Positions 8,652 to 17,776 of a stretch of 64,000 nt of DNA are shown here, piece by piece (the stretch's first letter is position 1; every line of letters starts with the position of its first letter). The position numbers and the translations under genes are program-made. This DNA is from Providencia alcalifaciens (GTDB lineage: Bacteria; Pseudomonadota; Gammaproteobacteria; Enterobacterales; Enterobacteriaceae). Location: positions 2,232,001-2,296,000 of the forward strand of contig NZ_CP084296.1 in NCBI RefSeq assembly GCF_020271745.1, in the 5' to 3' direction. Below the pieces are notes generated by a model that worked only from the letters and a program-made list of their open reading frames with translations, ran no database searches and was not told where the DNA came from.

Positions 8652-8905
8652 TCAATTTTCATACATCACATCTTTTGCATATTCTTGCAACATTTCTGAT
8701 AAAAAATGCGCTCTCTTTATAGTTTCACAAATAAAAGGTTTAATTTTATTCGGAATTTCTTCTAATTTTATTTTAGTTAGGGTGGTTTTAAATTCTGCTC
8801 ATATAAAATCATGTTCAAAAAAGACTTGATAAGGTTAATTGAAAATAAACCATCCATATTGTGTGGAATTATTCATATACAGAGTAATTTCATTTTATAC
8901 TCCAA
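8652..8905 (-). pseudogene. decayed small gene, family not recognised
   Basis: One - strand frame reads as a plausible protein tail for 48 residues (8655-8798), ending in RAHFLSEMLQEYAKDVMYEN and a TGA. Going upstream it continues through two in-frame stops with protein-like text (PYQVFFEHDFI, YMNNSTQYGWFIFN). There is no usable start codon for the open part. This suggests a broken gene rather than chance. I do not recognise the family. Confidence 0.3.
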
Positions 8906-9512
8906 TTGAGAGTATTTGTTTTGGCGTGTTTGGAGTGTATTGCTATGGAACTTGCTGATTATTAGAATAATCATAAATAAATGTGACATCACCATTCAAA
9001 ATAACAGTAGGTTTAGCCAGTTAAATGATGCTCAAACAGAAGGAGAGAACAATAAAAATTATTAATATATTTAACTCTAATTGAAATGATAAAAAAAGCG
9101 AGTAAATAATCTGAGTAATTCTATTAATATAAGTGTTATTAATAAAATTATTTTAAATGCACTTGAATAATGAAATATAAATATGTAATTACTGCTATAA
9201 ATACAAAGCCAATGCTTTTATTCGTGAATTTTTAGTGTAACTTATTGTTATTTAATTGCTTTTAAATTAATTCCGAACGAGTCTTAAATAAGATAAAAAA
9301 ACACTTGCGCAACATTTTATGAGCGCTATAATGCAGTCAATAACATTTAGAAATACTTTTTAATAACTTTTCATCTCGAGTTTTTTATTTTTTCAATTTA
9401 CTAATGCTAGGGAATAAATAAAGTACTAGTTGATGTTTGATTAGGCTTTATATTAAAAATAAATATAATCATACTCGAGTGTACGATGTTTAGTTGTTAA
9501 AGGTAAGTTTGG
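8906..9512. other. AT-rich gap without a recognised gene
   Basis: About 600 bases of very AT-rich sequence with no ORF of note. One + strand promoter-like pair is visible: TTGCGC (9305-9310) and a perfect TATAAT (9327-9332), 16 bases apart. A second TATAAT (9464-9469) with a weak -35 lies just before the small ORF at 9513. Confidence 0.4.
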
Positions 9513-9605
9513 ATGTTATTACTGAAGTCAAATGGGCTGACTTTAGACGACACACAGCAAAATGATGTAATAAAAATATTTCATATTATACTCCTCTATA
9601 AATAA
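9513..9605 (+). CDS. possible 30-residue small protein
   Basis: A short frame starts with ATG at 9513 behind AAAGG (spacing about 9) and ends in TAA. It encodes MLLLKSNGLT and then a mixed polar/hydrophobic tail (FHIILLYK). A TATAAT lies about 45 bases upstream and a convincing intrinsic terminator begins 20 bases after the stop. This gives a complete small transcription unit in a region with no other gene. It could equally be a small RNA whose terminator is the real signal. No family is recognised. Confidence 0.35.
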   Translation: MLLLKSNGLTLDDTQQNDVIKIFHIILLYK

Positions 9606-9625
9606 GATAAGACTATACTTCCATG

Positions 9626-9651
9626 CGCTATCATTATGATGGCGTTTTTTT
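9626..9651 (+). terminator. orphan intrinsic terminator
   Basis: CGCTATCAT (9626-9634) pairs with ATGATGGCG (9636-9644) with one G-T wobble, followed by seven T. No annotated + strand gene lies upstream for 1 kb, so it implies a short transcript ending here. Confidence 0.65.
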
Positions 9652-9805
9652 GTATGTTTATTTATCTTTTGAACATCAACTGTACCATCAGAATTTATGT
9701 AAGGAATAGGTCATATGCTGTGTGAGGAAGCATGTGGCTAAATCAACCTTTCTGAGAATATTCATAATTTATTATTTAATGATAAAAAGTATCAGAGTAT
9801 GATGT

Positions 9806-9884
9806 GCACCTCTTCGCTGTGGGGCATTTAGCTATACATCATTTAGCAACACATCATACAACAGCGAAATTCTTTGCCAGGTGC
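9806..9884 (+). promoter_or_regulatory. structured 5' leader of yedE
   Basis: Two nested stems can form: GCACCT (9806-9811) with AGGTGC (9879-9884), and TTCGCTGT (9813-9820) with ACAGCGAA (9861-9868). The loop holds a direct repeat of CATTTAGC(T/A)A(T/C)ACATC. The element ends 26 bases before the yedE start, so a regulatory RNA leader is possible. No known riboswitch class was recognised. Confidence 0.4.
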
Positions 9885-9910
9885 TGGCTTGAATCATTCT
9901 GGAAGTAAAA

Positions 9911-11125
9911 ATGACTTGGTCTGAGTTTAAATCTCACTATCTCATCGGTTTTTGGAAACCGTTACCTGCGGTGATTGCAGCAGGTATCTTATCGACTTAT
10001 TATTTTGGTTTAACGGGTACTTTTTGGGCTGTAACAGGTGAATTTACCCGCTGGGGCGGGCACATCATGCAGCTATTTGGTGCACATCCAGAAGAGTGGG
10101 GCTATTTTAAAGTTATTGGTTTTCAAGGATCACCATTAGATAGAATTGATGGTGTGATGATTATTGGTATGTTTGCTGGCTGTTTTGCCGCAGCACTTTG
10201 GGCGAATAATGTGAAAATTCGGATGCCGCAGCATCGGGTTCGAATTTTTCAAGCCATCCTTGGCGGGATTATTGCCGGATTCGGCGCTCGTTTAGCCATG
10301 GGATGTAACTTAGCAGCATTCTTTACGGGTATCCCACAATTCTCGTTACACGCTTGGTTCTTTGCTGTGGCGACAGCAGTTGGTTCCTACTTTGGTGCCA
10401 AATTCACTCTACTGCCAATGTTCCGTATCGCGGTAAAATTGAAGAAAGTCTCAACAGCATCGCCATTAACTCAAAATCAGAATACAGCTAAAAAACGCTT
10501 TAAGTTAGGCATGGCTATCTTTGCTGTCGCACTTGCATGGGGCTTTTATACACTACTAGATGCACCAGTCATGGGCTTTGCTATCTTATGTGGGATTGGT
10601 TTTGGTTTACTGATTGAACGTGCCCAAATTTGTTTTACCTCAGCGTTTCGTGATTTATGGATCACTGGCCGTACTCATATGGCGAAAGCGATTATCATTG
10701 GTATGGCGGTCAGTGCTATTGGTATTTTCAGTTATGTACAATTAGGCGCGGCACCTAAGATTATGTGGGCAGGTCCAAATGCCGTGATTGGCGGATTACT
10801 GTTCGGATTTGGTATTGTCTTGGCGGGTGGTTGTGAAACTGGCTGGATGTACCGTGCCGTTGAAGGTCAAGTTCATTACTGGTGGGTTGGTTTCGGTAAC
10901 ATTATCGGTGCGACTATCTTAGCGTATTACTGGGATGATTTAGGTCCATGGTTAGCCACAGACTTTGACAAAGTGAACTTGCTAGAGACATTTGGTCCGC
11001 AAGGTGGCTTGCTTGTCACATACGCTCTATTAGCCATTGCATTTATTTTGATGCTGGTATGGGAAAAACATTTCTTCCGTAAACGTGCCCAAAAACTGGC
11101 GAATACTTCCATGGAGGCCGCATGA
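9911..11125 (+). CDS. yedE: YedE/YeeE-family membrane transporter
   Basis: Polytopic inner-membrane protein (404 residues, about ten hydrophobic segments) of the YedE/YeeE family. Related proteins carry thiosulfate or other sulfur compounds, and YedE is often linked to selenium metabolism. It matches E. coli YedE along nearly its full length. Conserved cysteine-bearing stretches lie where this family threads its substrate: MGCNLAAFFTG, AQICFTSAFRD and GGCETGWMYR. yedF overlaps its stop codon by four bases (ATGA), so the TusA-like partner is translationally coupled, supporting transport coupled to persulfide transfer. The substrate is not established by sequence. Confidence 0.92.
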   Translation: MTWSEFKSHYLIGFWKPLPAVIAAGILSTYYFGLTGTFWAVTGEFTRWGGHIMQLFGAHPEEWGYFKVIGFQGSPLDRIDGVMIIGMFAGCFAAALWANNVKIRMPQHRVRIFQAILGGIIAGFGARLAMGCNLAAFFTGIPQFSLHAWFFAVATAVGSYFGAKFTLLPMFRIAVKLKKVSTASPLTQNQNTAKKRFKLGMAIFAVALAWGFYTLLDAPVMGFAILCGIGFGLLIERAQICFTSAFRDLWITGRTHMAKAIIIGMAVSAIGIFSYVQLGAAPKIMWAGPNAVIGGLLFGFGIVLAGGCETGWMYRAVEGQVHYWWVGFGNIIGATILAYYWDDLGPWLATDFDKVNLLETFGPQGGLLVTYALLAIAFILMLVWEKHFFRKRAQKLANTSMEAA

Positions 11126-11361
11126 GCCATAAAGAAATAGTACCGGATTATCGATTAGATATGGTGGGTGAACCTTGCCCATATCCTGCGGTTGCGACGT
11201 TAGAAGCGATGCCATCGTTAAAACCTGGAGAGATATTAGAAGTGGTGAGTGATTGCCCACAATCTATCAATAATATCCCTTTAGATGCAAAAAATTATGG
11301 TTATAAAGTGTTGGATATTCAACAAGATGGGCCGACTATTCGTTATTTAATTCAGAAATAG
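11122..11361 (+). CDS. yedF: TusA-like sulfur carrier YedF
   Basis: Small cytoplasmic protein (79 residues) of the TusA/SirA fold. The CPxP motif (CPYP, residues 19-22) carries the candidate persulfide cysteine Cys19 in the GEPCPYPAVATLEAM helix start. It is nearly identical to E. coli YedF in the segment VVSDCPQSINNIPLDA. It overlaps the yedE stop by four bases and is followed by a strong terminator, so the two form a closed operon. It probably accepts or hands on the sulfur (or selenium) species moved by YedE. Confidence 0.95.
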   Translation: MSHKEIVPDYRLDMVGEPCPYPAVATLEAMPSLKPGEILEVVSDCPQSINNIPLDAKNYGYKVLDIQQDGPTIRYLIQK

Positions 11362-11365
11362 AAGC

Positions 11366-11397
11366 CTGAAAAAGGCGGGAACACCCGCCTTTTTCAG
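11366..11397. terminator. bidirectional terminator
   Basis: 14-bp stem (11366-11379 with 11384-11397, core AAAAAGGCGGG/CCCGCCTTTTT) and ACAC loop, placed between convergent yedF and the acetyltransferase gene. Both strands end in T-rich stem arms. Confidence 0.9.
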
Positions 11398-11400
11398 AAC

Positions 11401-11916
11401 TTATTCTTCAATATCCTGCCAGTTCGCAATATCCAGCACAAGCTCACATTCATCATCGATATAGCTACCCGTCGGAATAAAGCCGAGTTTCCGGTAAAAC
11501 TCAAATGGGCTCTCTTCGCCTTCACCACAGCTATTATATAGCCGTGGGTAACCTTTCTTTTTCAAGTAACGGATCACTTGAATTAATGCTTCACGACCAA
11601 ATCCTAATTTTTGGTAAGGCTCGGCTATCATAAATCGCCATAACATAATGCCATCGTATTCAAGCTCATCATCATCTAACCCAGAATGCAGCATAATGAA
11701 CCCTACAGGGACATCATCGGCATAAATGCCTCGGTACCAAGCACAGTCAGAGAATTGTGCCTCAACCATGGAATAGGCATTATCAGCTACCATGCTGCGT
11801 TGTGCTTCACTGAGTGTATGACTCAGTAAACAGATTTCCGAAAAGTTTTCAGCTGTTACCTTCTGCAAGGAGACAACGGAATTTTCATCCACTTCTGGCT
11901 CGATGAACTCTATCAT
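11401..11916 (-). CDS. GNAT-family N-acetyltransferase
   Basis: Predicted cytoplasmic acetyl-CoA-dependent acetyltransferase. The acetyl-CoA loop is visible as RFMIAEPYQKLGFGREAL (Q-x-x-G-F-G), followed by a typical C-terminal ESPFEFYRKLGFIPTG segment. Overall it resembles diamine/spermidine acetyltransferases of the BltD/PaiA type, but the substrate is not assignable. I prefer the ATG ending at 11916 (171 residues), because GAAGGA stands 6 bases before it. The ATG two codons upstream would abut that ribosome site. It is a single gene facing yedEF across a shared terminator. Confidence 0.85.
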   Translation of the reverse strand: MIEFIEPEVDENSVVSLQKVTAENFSEICLLSHTLSEAQRSMVADNAYSMVEAQFSDCAWYRGIYADDVPVGFIMLHSGLDDDELEYDGIMLWRFMIAEPYQKLGFGREALIQVIRYLKKKGYPRLYNSCGEGEESPFEFYRKLGFIPTGSYIDDECELVLDIANWQDIEE

Positions 11917-12092
11917 AACCATTCCTTCGCTCGAATATTGACCAAAGCTTCACAAGGAAGCTGCTTGAGTTGTTATTATTGAATAATCAAAATTGCTACT
12001 GATTTGTTACATGGATGTAATTTAATCAACCAGAGATCGGAGAGCCAGTCAATGACTTAATTGTGGCTATGCAAGCGGGGTCTAAAAAGAAA

Positions 12093-12122
12093 ATGGCAAC
12101 TTGCGTAAATGCTCGTTGCCAT
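12093..12122 (-). terminator. terminator after rdgC
   Basis: ATGGCAAC (12093-12100) pairs with GTTGCCAT (12115-12122); on the - strand a TTTCTTTTT tract follows. It lies 30 bases past the rdgC stop. Confidence 0.7.
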
Positions 12123-12152
12123 CGTGAAGTTAGGATAAAAAGCTAAATAATA

Positions 12153-13058
12153 TTAATGTTCAGCTTCACCGCCCAGAACATCAATTAAGCGAGCGATTAA
12201 AGCACTAAGTTCGCCAGTCATCAGAATATAGTCCGCATCAAATTTCTGAGCGAAATCGTCTTTAGGAATATCGTCATTTTGTTCTTTTAGTTTTTCACTG
12301 AATTTCAGTTTCTTCAGAGAGCCATCATCAGACAGCATAAACTGAACGCGTTCTTCCCAATCTAACGATAATTTAGTGACTAATTTGCCAGCTTCAATAT
12401 GGGTGGCAATTTCGTCAGAAATTAAGTCTTGTTTTTTACAACGGATGATCCCGCCTTCTTCTAAAATAGCTTTTAGCTCCGCTTCATCCATCGCTGCAAA
12501 GCCCTGAGGTAATGCACCAGAACGTACCCATTCAGTCAGCGTTAATTCAATCGGGTCTTTAAAGGTAAGGGGAACTACAGGGAGCGAGCCTAAGCTTTTG
12601 CGTAATAACGCTAAATTATCTTCGGCACGTTTAGCGCTAGCGGCATCGACAATAATCAGCTGGTTAACGGTATCAATCCAAATATAGGTTTTGCTGAATT
12701 TACTGAATGCGCGCGGAAGCAAGTCATGGACCACTTCATCCTTTAGCGAGGCTTTTTCAGTTTTTTTCAGTTGGCGACCTTGGTCTGCTTCTAATTTTTC
12801 AATTTTCTCTTGTAATGCTTGCTTGATCACGGGTGATGGCAGCATTTTATCTTCTTTTTTGGCACAAATAAGAATTTGGTTATTTGCAGCATGGGTGAGT
12901 GCATCTGCGCCACGCATTGGCGGAACCCAGCCAGTTTTCATCATGTCTTGGCTTCCACAAGGGGTATAAGCTAGCGGCGCAAGTTGTCTTTCCAGATCAT
13001 CCGCGGAGAGTGCCAAATCCCGATTCAGGCGATAGACCAATATATTCTTGAACCACAT
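12153..13058 (-). CDS. rdgC: recombination-associated protein RdgC
   Basis: Nucleoid-associated DNA-binding protein that forms a ring around duplex DNA and restrains RecA. The 301 residues compare with 303 in E. coli. Recognisable family stretches are [14 protein letters not shown] at the start, the [13 protein letters not shown] segment and [15 protein letters not shown]. It is divergent from mak across a 176-base spacer, the same arrangement as in E. coli. A terminator follows the stop codon. Confidence 0.97.
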   Translation of the reverse strand: MWFKNILVYRLNRDLALSADDLERQLAPLAYTPCGSQDMMKTGWVPPMRGADALTHAANNQILICAKKEDKMLPSPVIKQALQEKIEKLEADQGRQLKKTEKASLKDEVVHDLLPRAFSKFSKTYIWIDTVNQLIIVDAASAKRAEDNLALLRKSLGSLPVVPLTFKDPIELTLTEWVRSGALPQGFAAMDEAELKAILEEGGIIRCKKQDLISDEIATHIEAGKLVTKLSLDWEERVQFMLSDDGSLKKLKFSEKLKEQNDDIPKDDFAQKFDADYILMTGELSALIARLIDVLGGEAEH

Positions 13059-13234
13059 GAAAAACCTACCTTTGTCATTAAAAACATGTTTAGCAAGGCG
13101 GACATGATAGCGAATTGTCTGTTATTAAGCGAAAAAAAATGCCCGCCATTTTGCGGTGTTTTACTTTCTACAAAGGTCGCCTAATAATGTAAACAGGTAA
13201 TTAAATGAAAAATCGATAATAAGCGAGTGCCATT

Positions 13235-14140
13235 ATGAGAATAGGGGTTGATTTAGGCGGTACAAAAATTGAAGTGATCGCATTGGATGATGACGGCAAT
13301 ACTCTATTTCGTCAGCGTATGCCAACGCCTCGAGGCGATTATCAAGGCACTCTCCATGTTATTAAGCAGTTAGTCAATGAGGCCGAAGCGGCAACAGGGC
13401 AAATTGGGAGTGTGGGGGTAGGGATCCCAGGAACACTTTCGCCAGTGACGGGAAAAGTCAAAAATGCCAATTCCACATGGTTAAACGGACAACCATTCGA
13501 TAAAGACCTCGCCCAATGTTTAGGGCGCCCGGTTAAAATGGCGAATGATGCCAATTGCCTTGCAGTTTCAGAAGCGGTGGATGGTGCAGGGGCAGGCGCT
13601 AAAGTGGTATTTGCTGTGATCATTGGAACAGGCTGCGGTGCAGGGATCGCCATTAATGGGCAAGTTCATTCTGGCGGAAATGGTGTCGCAGGTGAATGGG
13701 GACACAACCCTTTACCATGGCAAAATGACCAAGACAGACTATTTTTGGCTGACGAAACATGTTATTGCGGGCTCAGTGGCTGTACAGAGCAATTTGTTTC
13801 CGGAACAGGATTTATGGCGGATTACAAAAAATTGGCCGGAGAATCCAAAACAGGTATCGAAATTATTCAATTAGCGCAAAATGGCAACAAACACGCGATA
13901 AAAGCTTTTGAACATTACCAAAATCGCCTAGCAAAAGCATTAGCACAAGCCGTCAACATGCTAGACCCAGACGTCATAGTACTAGGGGGCGGAATGAGCA
14001 ATATCGATGAGCTTTATGAAAATCTGCCAGGAAAGATTCGCCACTGGGTGTTTGGCCGAGAGTTTGATACGCCAATCAGGAAAGCGGAGCATGGGGATTC
14101 GAGTGGGGTGCGTGGGGCCGCCTGGCTATGCTCTTCCTAA
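13235..14140 (+). CDS. mak: ROK-family fructokinase (Mak)
   Basis: ATP-dependent sugar kinase, in E. coli a manno(fructo)kinase that phosphorylates fructose at C6. The 301-residue protein has the ROK phosphate motif DLGGTKIE (6-13), the catalytic-region [12 protein letters not shown] and the glycine-rich [10 protein letters not shown]. The zinc site is the H-x10+-C-x-C-x4-C pattern GEWGHNP...CYCGLSGC. Its position next to divergent rdgC matches E. coli mak. It is followed directly by ERIC-like repeats rather than a clear terminator. Confidence 0.94.
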   Translation: MRIGVDLGGTKIEVIALDDDGNTLFRQRMPTPRGDYQGTLHVIKQLVNEAEAATGQIGSVGVGIPGTLSPVTGKVKNANSTWLNGQPFDKDLAQCLGRPVKMANDANCLAVSEAVDGAGAGAKVVFAVIIGTGCGAGIAINGQVHSGGNGVAGEWGHNPLPWQNDQDRLFLADETCYCGLSGCTEQFVSGTGFMADYKKLAGESKTGIEIIQLAQNGNKHAIKAFEHYQNRLAKALAQAVNMLDPDVIVLGGGMSNIDELYENLPGKIRHWVFGREFDTPIRKAEHGDSSGVRGAAWLCSS

Positions 14141-14145
14141 TTTGC

Positions 14146-14335
14146 CCCATGACGTTGTTAGCTGCTCTCGCTAGCCCTAGTCACATACTTGTGTATTCTT
14201 CTAGGGATTAGCCTCTCTTGCCGCCTTGCTCGTCATACTTCACGCCGTAGCTGCGTTGGCTACGCTTACTAGCCCTAGTCACATACTAATGTATGCTCCT
14301 AGGGACTAGTTTCACTTGCCGCCTTGCCACAACGC
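14146..14335 (-). repeat. ERIC-like repetitive element, double copy
   Basis: Two copies of a unit of about 62 bases (14167-14230 and 14267-14328) are set about 100 bases apart. Each carries CTAGCCCTAGTCACATACT...CTAGGGA and ends in TTGCCGCCTTGC. Between them lies GTAGCTGCGTTGGCTACGC next to CGTCATACTTCACGCC. Read on the - strand this is the ERIC/IRU core (GAAGTATGACG, GCCAACGCAGC, CTAGGAGCATACAT). The internal arms are palindromic, so the RNA would fold strongly. It sits directly after mak. Confidence 0.75.
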
Positions 14336-14365
14336 GAATTATTTAGAGCATGTTCTAGAGTTAAA

Positions 14366-14435
14366 AAGGCAAAAGATAAAAAGCAAAAGATAGAAAGCAA
14401 AAGATAAAAGGCAAAAGATAAAAAGCAAAAGAAGG
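14366..14435. repeat. 14-bp tandem repeat, five copies
   Basis: Five consecutive units of AA(G/A)GCAAAAGATAA-type sequence, exactly 14 bases each (14366, 14380, 14394, 14408, 14422), differing at one to three positions. No ORF runs through it. The remaining 14436-14782 stretch before cpdB shows no gene and presumably holds its promoter. Confidence 0.85.
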
Positions 14436-14782
14436 GCAAGAGAGGAAAGCAAGCTGGTGGATTTGACTACTTATAAAATGAGTATTAGTGGGTTATTTGG
14501 GGAATAGCGGGTTTTATCGATAACTCAAATAATAGCGGTGATTTTTATCGGATAAATCTATTTTTGTGAGCTATATAAAAGTCGGGATTCATAAATGGAC
14601 TAAAACCGTGATTTAGTCACAAAAAGTAGTTACTGTTTGCAGGCATTATCATTAAAACTTGATACCTAACACACAGTGACAGGCTCAATTTCAGGTATCG
14701 TTGGGTTTTTGCTCAATAACCATGAAATGAATCTGGACTTTATGAGAGGCATTCTCTCAAAAGGCAACAAAGGGGATTTAAC

Positions 14783-16732
14783 GTGAAAAAGGCTCTAAAA
14801 CTTTCATCTTTGGCACTGCTGGTGGCATTTAATGCACACGCTGCCACGGTTGACCTGCGTGTCATGGAAACATCGGATGTACACAGCAACCTCATTGACT
14901 TCGACTACTACAAAGACAAATCTACCGAACAATTTGGTCTGGTACGTACTGCAACATTAATCAAAGCCGCGAAAAATGAAGCTACCAACGCTATCCTCGT
15001 GGATAACGGTGACTTAATCCAAGGTAGTCCACTGGCTGACTATATGGCGAACAAAGGCTTGAAAGAGGGGGAATCTCATCCTGCTCATAGCCTAATGAAC
15101 ACCATGGGCTACACCGTCGGTAACTTTGGTAACCACGAATTTAATTTTGGTTTAGATTACCTGAAAAAAGCCATTGCAGGTGCGGAATTCCCTTACGTTA
15201 ATGCCAATATCGTTGATGCTAAAACCGGTGAAAACTACTTTAAACCGTACATCATTGTTGATACCCCAGTAAAAGACCGTGATGGTAAAACGCACACCAT
15301 TAAAGTCGGTTATATCGGCTTTGTTCCGCCACAAATCATGATTTGGGATAAACCAAACTTAGAAGGCAAAGTGAAAGTTAATGACATCACTGAAACCGCT
15401 AAAAAGTTTGTACCGCAAATGAAAAAAGAGGGTGCAGACCTGATTGTTGCAATTCCTCACTCAGGATTCTCACAAGAGCCATACAAAGCGATGGCAGAAA
15501 ACTCTGTATACTATCTGAGTGAAGTTCCGGGCATCAACGCCATTATGTTTGGCCACTCTCACGGTGTGTTCCCTAGCAAAGAATTTGCCGACATTAAAGG
15601 CGTCGATGTTGCAAAAGGCACAGTCAACGGCATTCCAGCAGTTATGCCAGGACAGTGGGGTGATCATTTAGGTGTGGTTGATTTGGTGGTTAACAATGAC
15701 AGCGGCGATTGGAAAGTGGTTGAAGCTCAAGCCCATGCCCGCCCTGTTTATGATAAAGCCAATAAAAAAGCACTGGTTGAGCGCGATGAATCACTTGTGA
15801 AAATCATCCAAGAGCAGCATCAAGGTACCCGTGATTTTGTGGGTAAACTGATTGGTAAAGCCTCTGAAAACATGTATAGCTACTTGGCATTAGTTCAAAG
15901 CGATCCAACGGTTCAGATTGTGAATGATGCTCAGATGGATTACACCCGTAACTTTATTCAAGGCGACCCAGACTTAGCTGACTTACCAGTATTAGCGGCA
16001 GCAGCACCATTCAAAGCCGGTGGACGTAAAAATGCGCCTTCTGAGTTTGTTGAAGTGGAGAAAGGGGATTTAACCTTCCGTAATGCGGCTGATTTATATC
16101 TCTATCCAAATACTTTAGTGGTAGTAAAAGCAACAGGTGCGGATGTGGTTGAATGGTTAGAGTGCTCTGCGGGTATGTTCAACCAAATCGATGCACAATC
16201 AACTAAGCCACAAAGTCTGATCAACTGGGATGGTTTTAGAACCTATAACTTTGACACCATTAGCGGTGTAAATTACCAGATTGACCTGACTCAGCCAGCT
16301 AAATATGACACCGATTGCCAAGTGGTCAATAAAGATGCAAATCGTATCAAAAATGTGACTTACCAAGGTAAACCAATCGATCCTAAAGCGGCATTCTTAA
16401 TCGCGACCAATAACTATCGTGGTTACGGCGGTAAATTTGCAGGTACTGGTGACGCGCATATTGCGTTTGCTTCGCCAGATGAAAATCGCACAATTTTAGC
16501 GGCTTATATCGCTAAAGAGTCTAAAGAGAAAGGTGAAGTGGTTTCGAAGGCTGATAATAACTGGTCCTTCACGCCAATTAAAACCGATAAAAAACTCGAT
16601 GTACGTTTTGAAACTTCTCCAAGTGAAAAAGCCGCTGAGTTTATTCAGCAACATGCTCAATATCCAATGAAAAAAGTGGGTACTGACGATATCGGTTTTG
16701 CTATTTACCAAGTTGATTTAACAGCTAAGTAA
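14783..16732 (+). CDS. cpdB: 2',3'-cyclic-nucleotide 2'-phosphodiesterase / 3'-nucleotidase
   Basis: Periplasmic bifunctional enzyme that opens 2',3'-cyclic nucleotides to 3'-nucleotides and then removes the phosphate, letting cells use external RNA breakdown products. The 649 residues (E. coli 647) begin with a signal peptide (1-20, ending NAHA). The metallophosphoesterase half follows: [45 protein letters not shown]. The C-terminal 5'-nucleotidase domain has [11 protein letters not shown] and [17 protein letters not shown]. The start is GTG with AAAGGGG upstream. The gene stands alone with its own terminator. Placement beside mak differs from E. coli. Confidence 0.96.
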   Translation: MKKALKLSSLALLVAFNAHAATVDLRVMETSDVHSNLIDFDYYKDKSTEQFGLVRTATLIKAAKNEATNAILVDNGDLIQGSPLADYMANKGLKEGESHPAHSLMNTMGYTVGNFGNHEFNFGLDYLKKAIAGAEFPYVNANIVDAKTGENYFKPYIIVDTPVKDRDGKTHTIKVGYIGFVPPQIMIWDKPNLEGKVKVNDITETAKKFVPQMKKEGADLIVAIPHSGFSQEPYKAMAENSVYYLSEVPGINAIMFGHSHGVFPSKEFADIKGVDVAKGTVNGIPAVMPGQWGDHLGVVDLVVNNDSGDWKVVEAQAHARPVYDKANKKALVERDESLVKIIQEQHQGTRDFVGKLIGKASENMYSYLALVQSDPTVQIVNDAQMDYTRNFIQGDPDLADLPVLAAAAPFKAGGRKNAPSEFVEVEKGDLTFRNAADLYLYPNTLVVVKATGADVVEWLECSAGMFNQIDAQSTKPQSLINWDGFRTYNFDTISGVNYQIDLTQPAKYDTDCQVVNKDANRIKNVTYQGKPIDPKAAFLIATNNYRGYGGKFAGTGDAHIAFASPDENRTILAAYIAKESKEKGEVVSKADNNWSFTPIKTDKKLDVRFETSPSEKAAEFIQQHAQYPMKKVGTDDIGFAIYQVDLTAK

Positions 16733-16774
16733 TAACAGGAATAAGTCATAATAGTCATAACATATTGATAACCT

Positions 16775-16804
16775 AAAGCCTGTCACTTGTGTCAGGCTTT
16801 TTTT
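16775..16804 (+). terminator. terminator after cpdB
   Basis: AAAGCCTG (16775-16782) pairs with CAGGCTTT (16793-16800) and runs into a T-tract, 43 bases past the cpdB stop. Confidence 0.85.
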
Positions 16805-16939
16805 CATAAAAATGTATGTTTGATGATATTCATATGAAAAAAATAATTAGGGAAGATGCCATAGCGAAAATCAGCCGAGAGGTATAGAAAAATAGCTGAC
16901 TGACAATGTGCCAGTAAAAGCGGATTAATACAGAAATAA

Positions 16940-16985
16940 ATTTCGGGGAGTTTAAACTTGAGAGTAAATGGCAGCTCCCCGAAAT
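16940..16985 (-). terminator. terminator after the small pilin-like gene
   Basis: ATTTCGGGGAG (16940-16950) pairs with CTCCCCGAAAT (16975-16985); on the - strand TTTATTTC follows. The 24-base loop is long. Confidence 0.6.
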
Positions 16986-17012
16986 ATTATGTTTATTAGA
17001 TCTTCAATTAAC

Positions 17013-17312
17013 TTATTCATAAGTCACGTTTAGCATGGGTAATTTACTGTATTTATCATATTCGACTTTGACATATTCAGATTCAACTTTCTGACCATTT
17101 TGCAATGAACCTGAAGCGGTTACTGTTTTACCATTACGATAACAATCAATATTTACGTGAGTTTTTTTTGAAATATCTACTTCACACTGAGGTTCATAGA
17201 TATAACCACCAAATGAAATTGTACCTCCTGAAGATGGGTTGATATTACTTGCAAAAGAACAACTCGAAATGAAGATTGTCACTACAGTAGTTAATAAAGA
17301 TAAACGTTTCAT
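17013..17312 (-). CDS. small exported protein with pilin-like N-terminus
   Basis: A 99-residue protein starting at the ATG ending at 17312 (GGGGGTGG ribosome site just upstream; an in-frame start seven codons earlier lacks one). A signal peptide is clear (MKRLSLLTTVVTIFISSCSFA). The mature start, GGTISFGGYIYEPQCEVD, followed by a second cysteine (NIDC), looks like the first strands of a type 1 fimbrial subunit (GxIxFxGxIxxPxC). However, the protein is only about half the usual pilin length and stands alone, with no usher or chaperone nearby. It may be a fimbria-related or Ig-like periplasmic protein; function unknown. Confidence 0.7.
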   Translation of the reverse strand: MKRLSLLTTVVTIFISSCSFASNINPSSGGTISFGGYIYEPQCEVDISKKTHVNIDCYRNGKTVTASGSLQNGQKVESEYVKVEYDKYSKLPMLNVTYE

Positions 17313-17593
17313 AGTCCACCCCCTTAATAACACTGACCGCCATCCAATACTGCTTCTGTGCTCTTATTTTTAGTGTAGTTCAAATATCGATAATGCAAAA
17401 ATAAAAGTTTAATTTATAGGTAAATACTATTACCCTGAGGATATAACATATTGATATCAATCAAATTAAGGTTATTTTTTTAGTTTCATATAAGTGATTA
17501 AAAATGCTGTTTTTTATAAAGTTTCGGTCAATATATAAAAATAAAATATTATATTTTGAATAAGTTTTGATTAAGTTTTGATTGATTTTGATT

Positions 17594-17617
17594 AACAACC
17601 CAGAGGTTGTTTTTTAT
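17594..17617 (+). terminator. orphan + strand terminator
   Basis: AACAACC (17594-17600) pairs with GGTTGTT (17605-17611) with a CAGA loop and a TTTTTTATTTTT tail. No + strand gene lies between cpdB and this point. Three GTTTTGATT-type repeats immediately precede it (about 17563-17592). The 17313-17776 gap is otherwise AT-rich and geneless. Confidence 0.6.
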
Positions 17618-17724
17618 TTTTAAAATTTCTGATAGTTGAGGGTTTTATCTTGATGGGGGTTTGATGAAATTTATATTTTTTATGTCAATAAAGACATAAT
17701 GATTTAGATGGATAAATAAAATAA

Positions 17725-17750
17725 AGCCTCCGCAAACATTTGCAGAGGCT
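17725..17750 (-). terminator. terminator after nitroreductase gene
   Basis: AGCCTC-GCAAA and TTTGC-GAGGCT arms with a single opposed mismatch; on the - strand TTTATTTTATTT follows. It lies 26 bases past the stop codon. Confidence 0.8.
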
Positions 17751-17776
17751 ATGAAGATATAATGATCAGTGATGAA

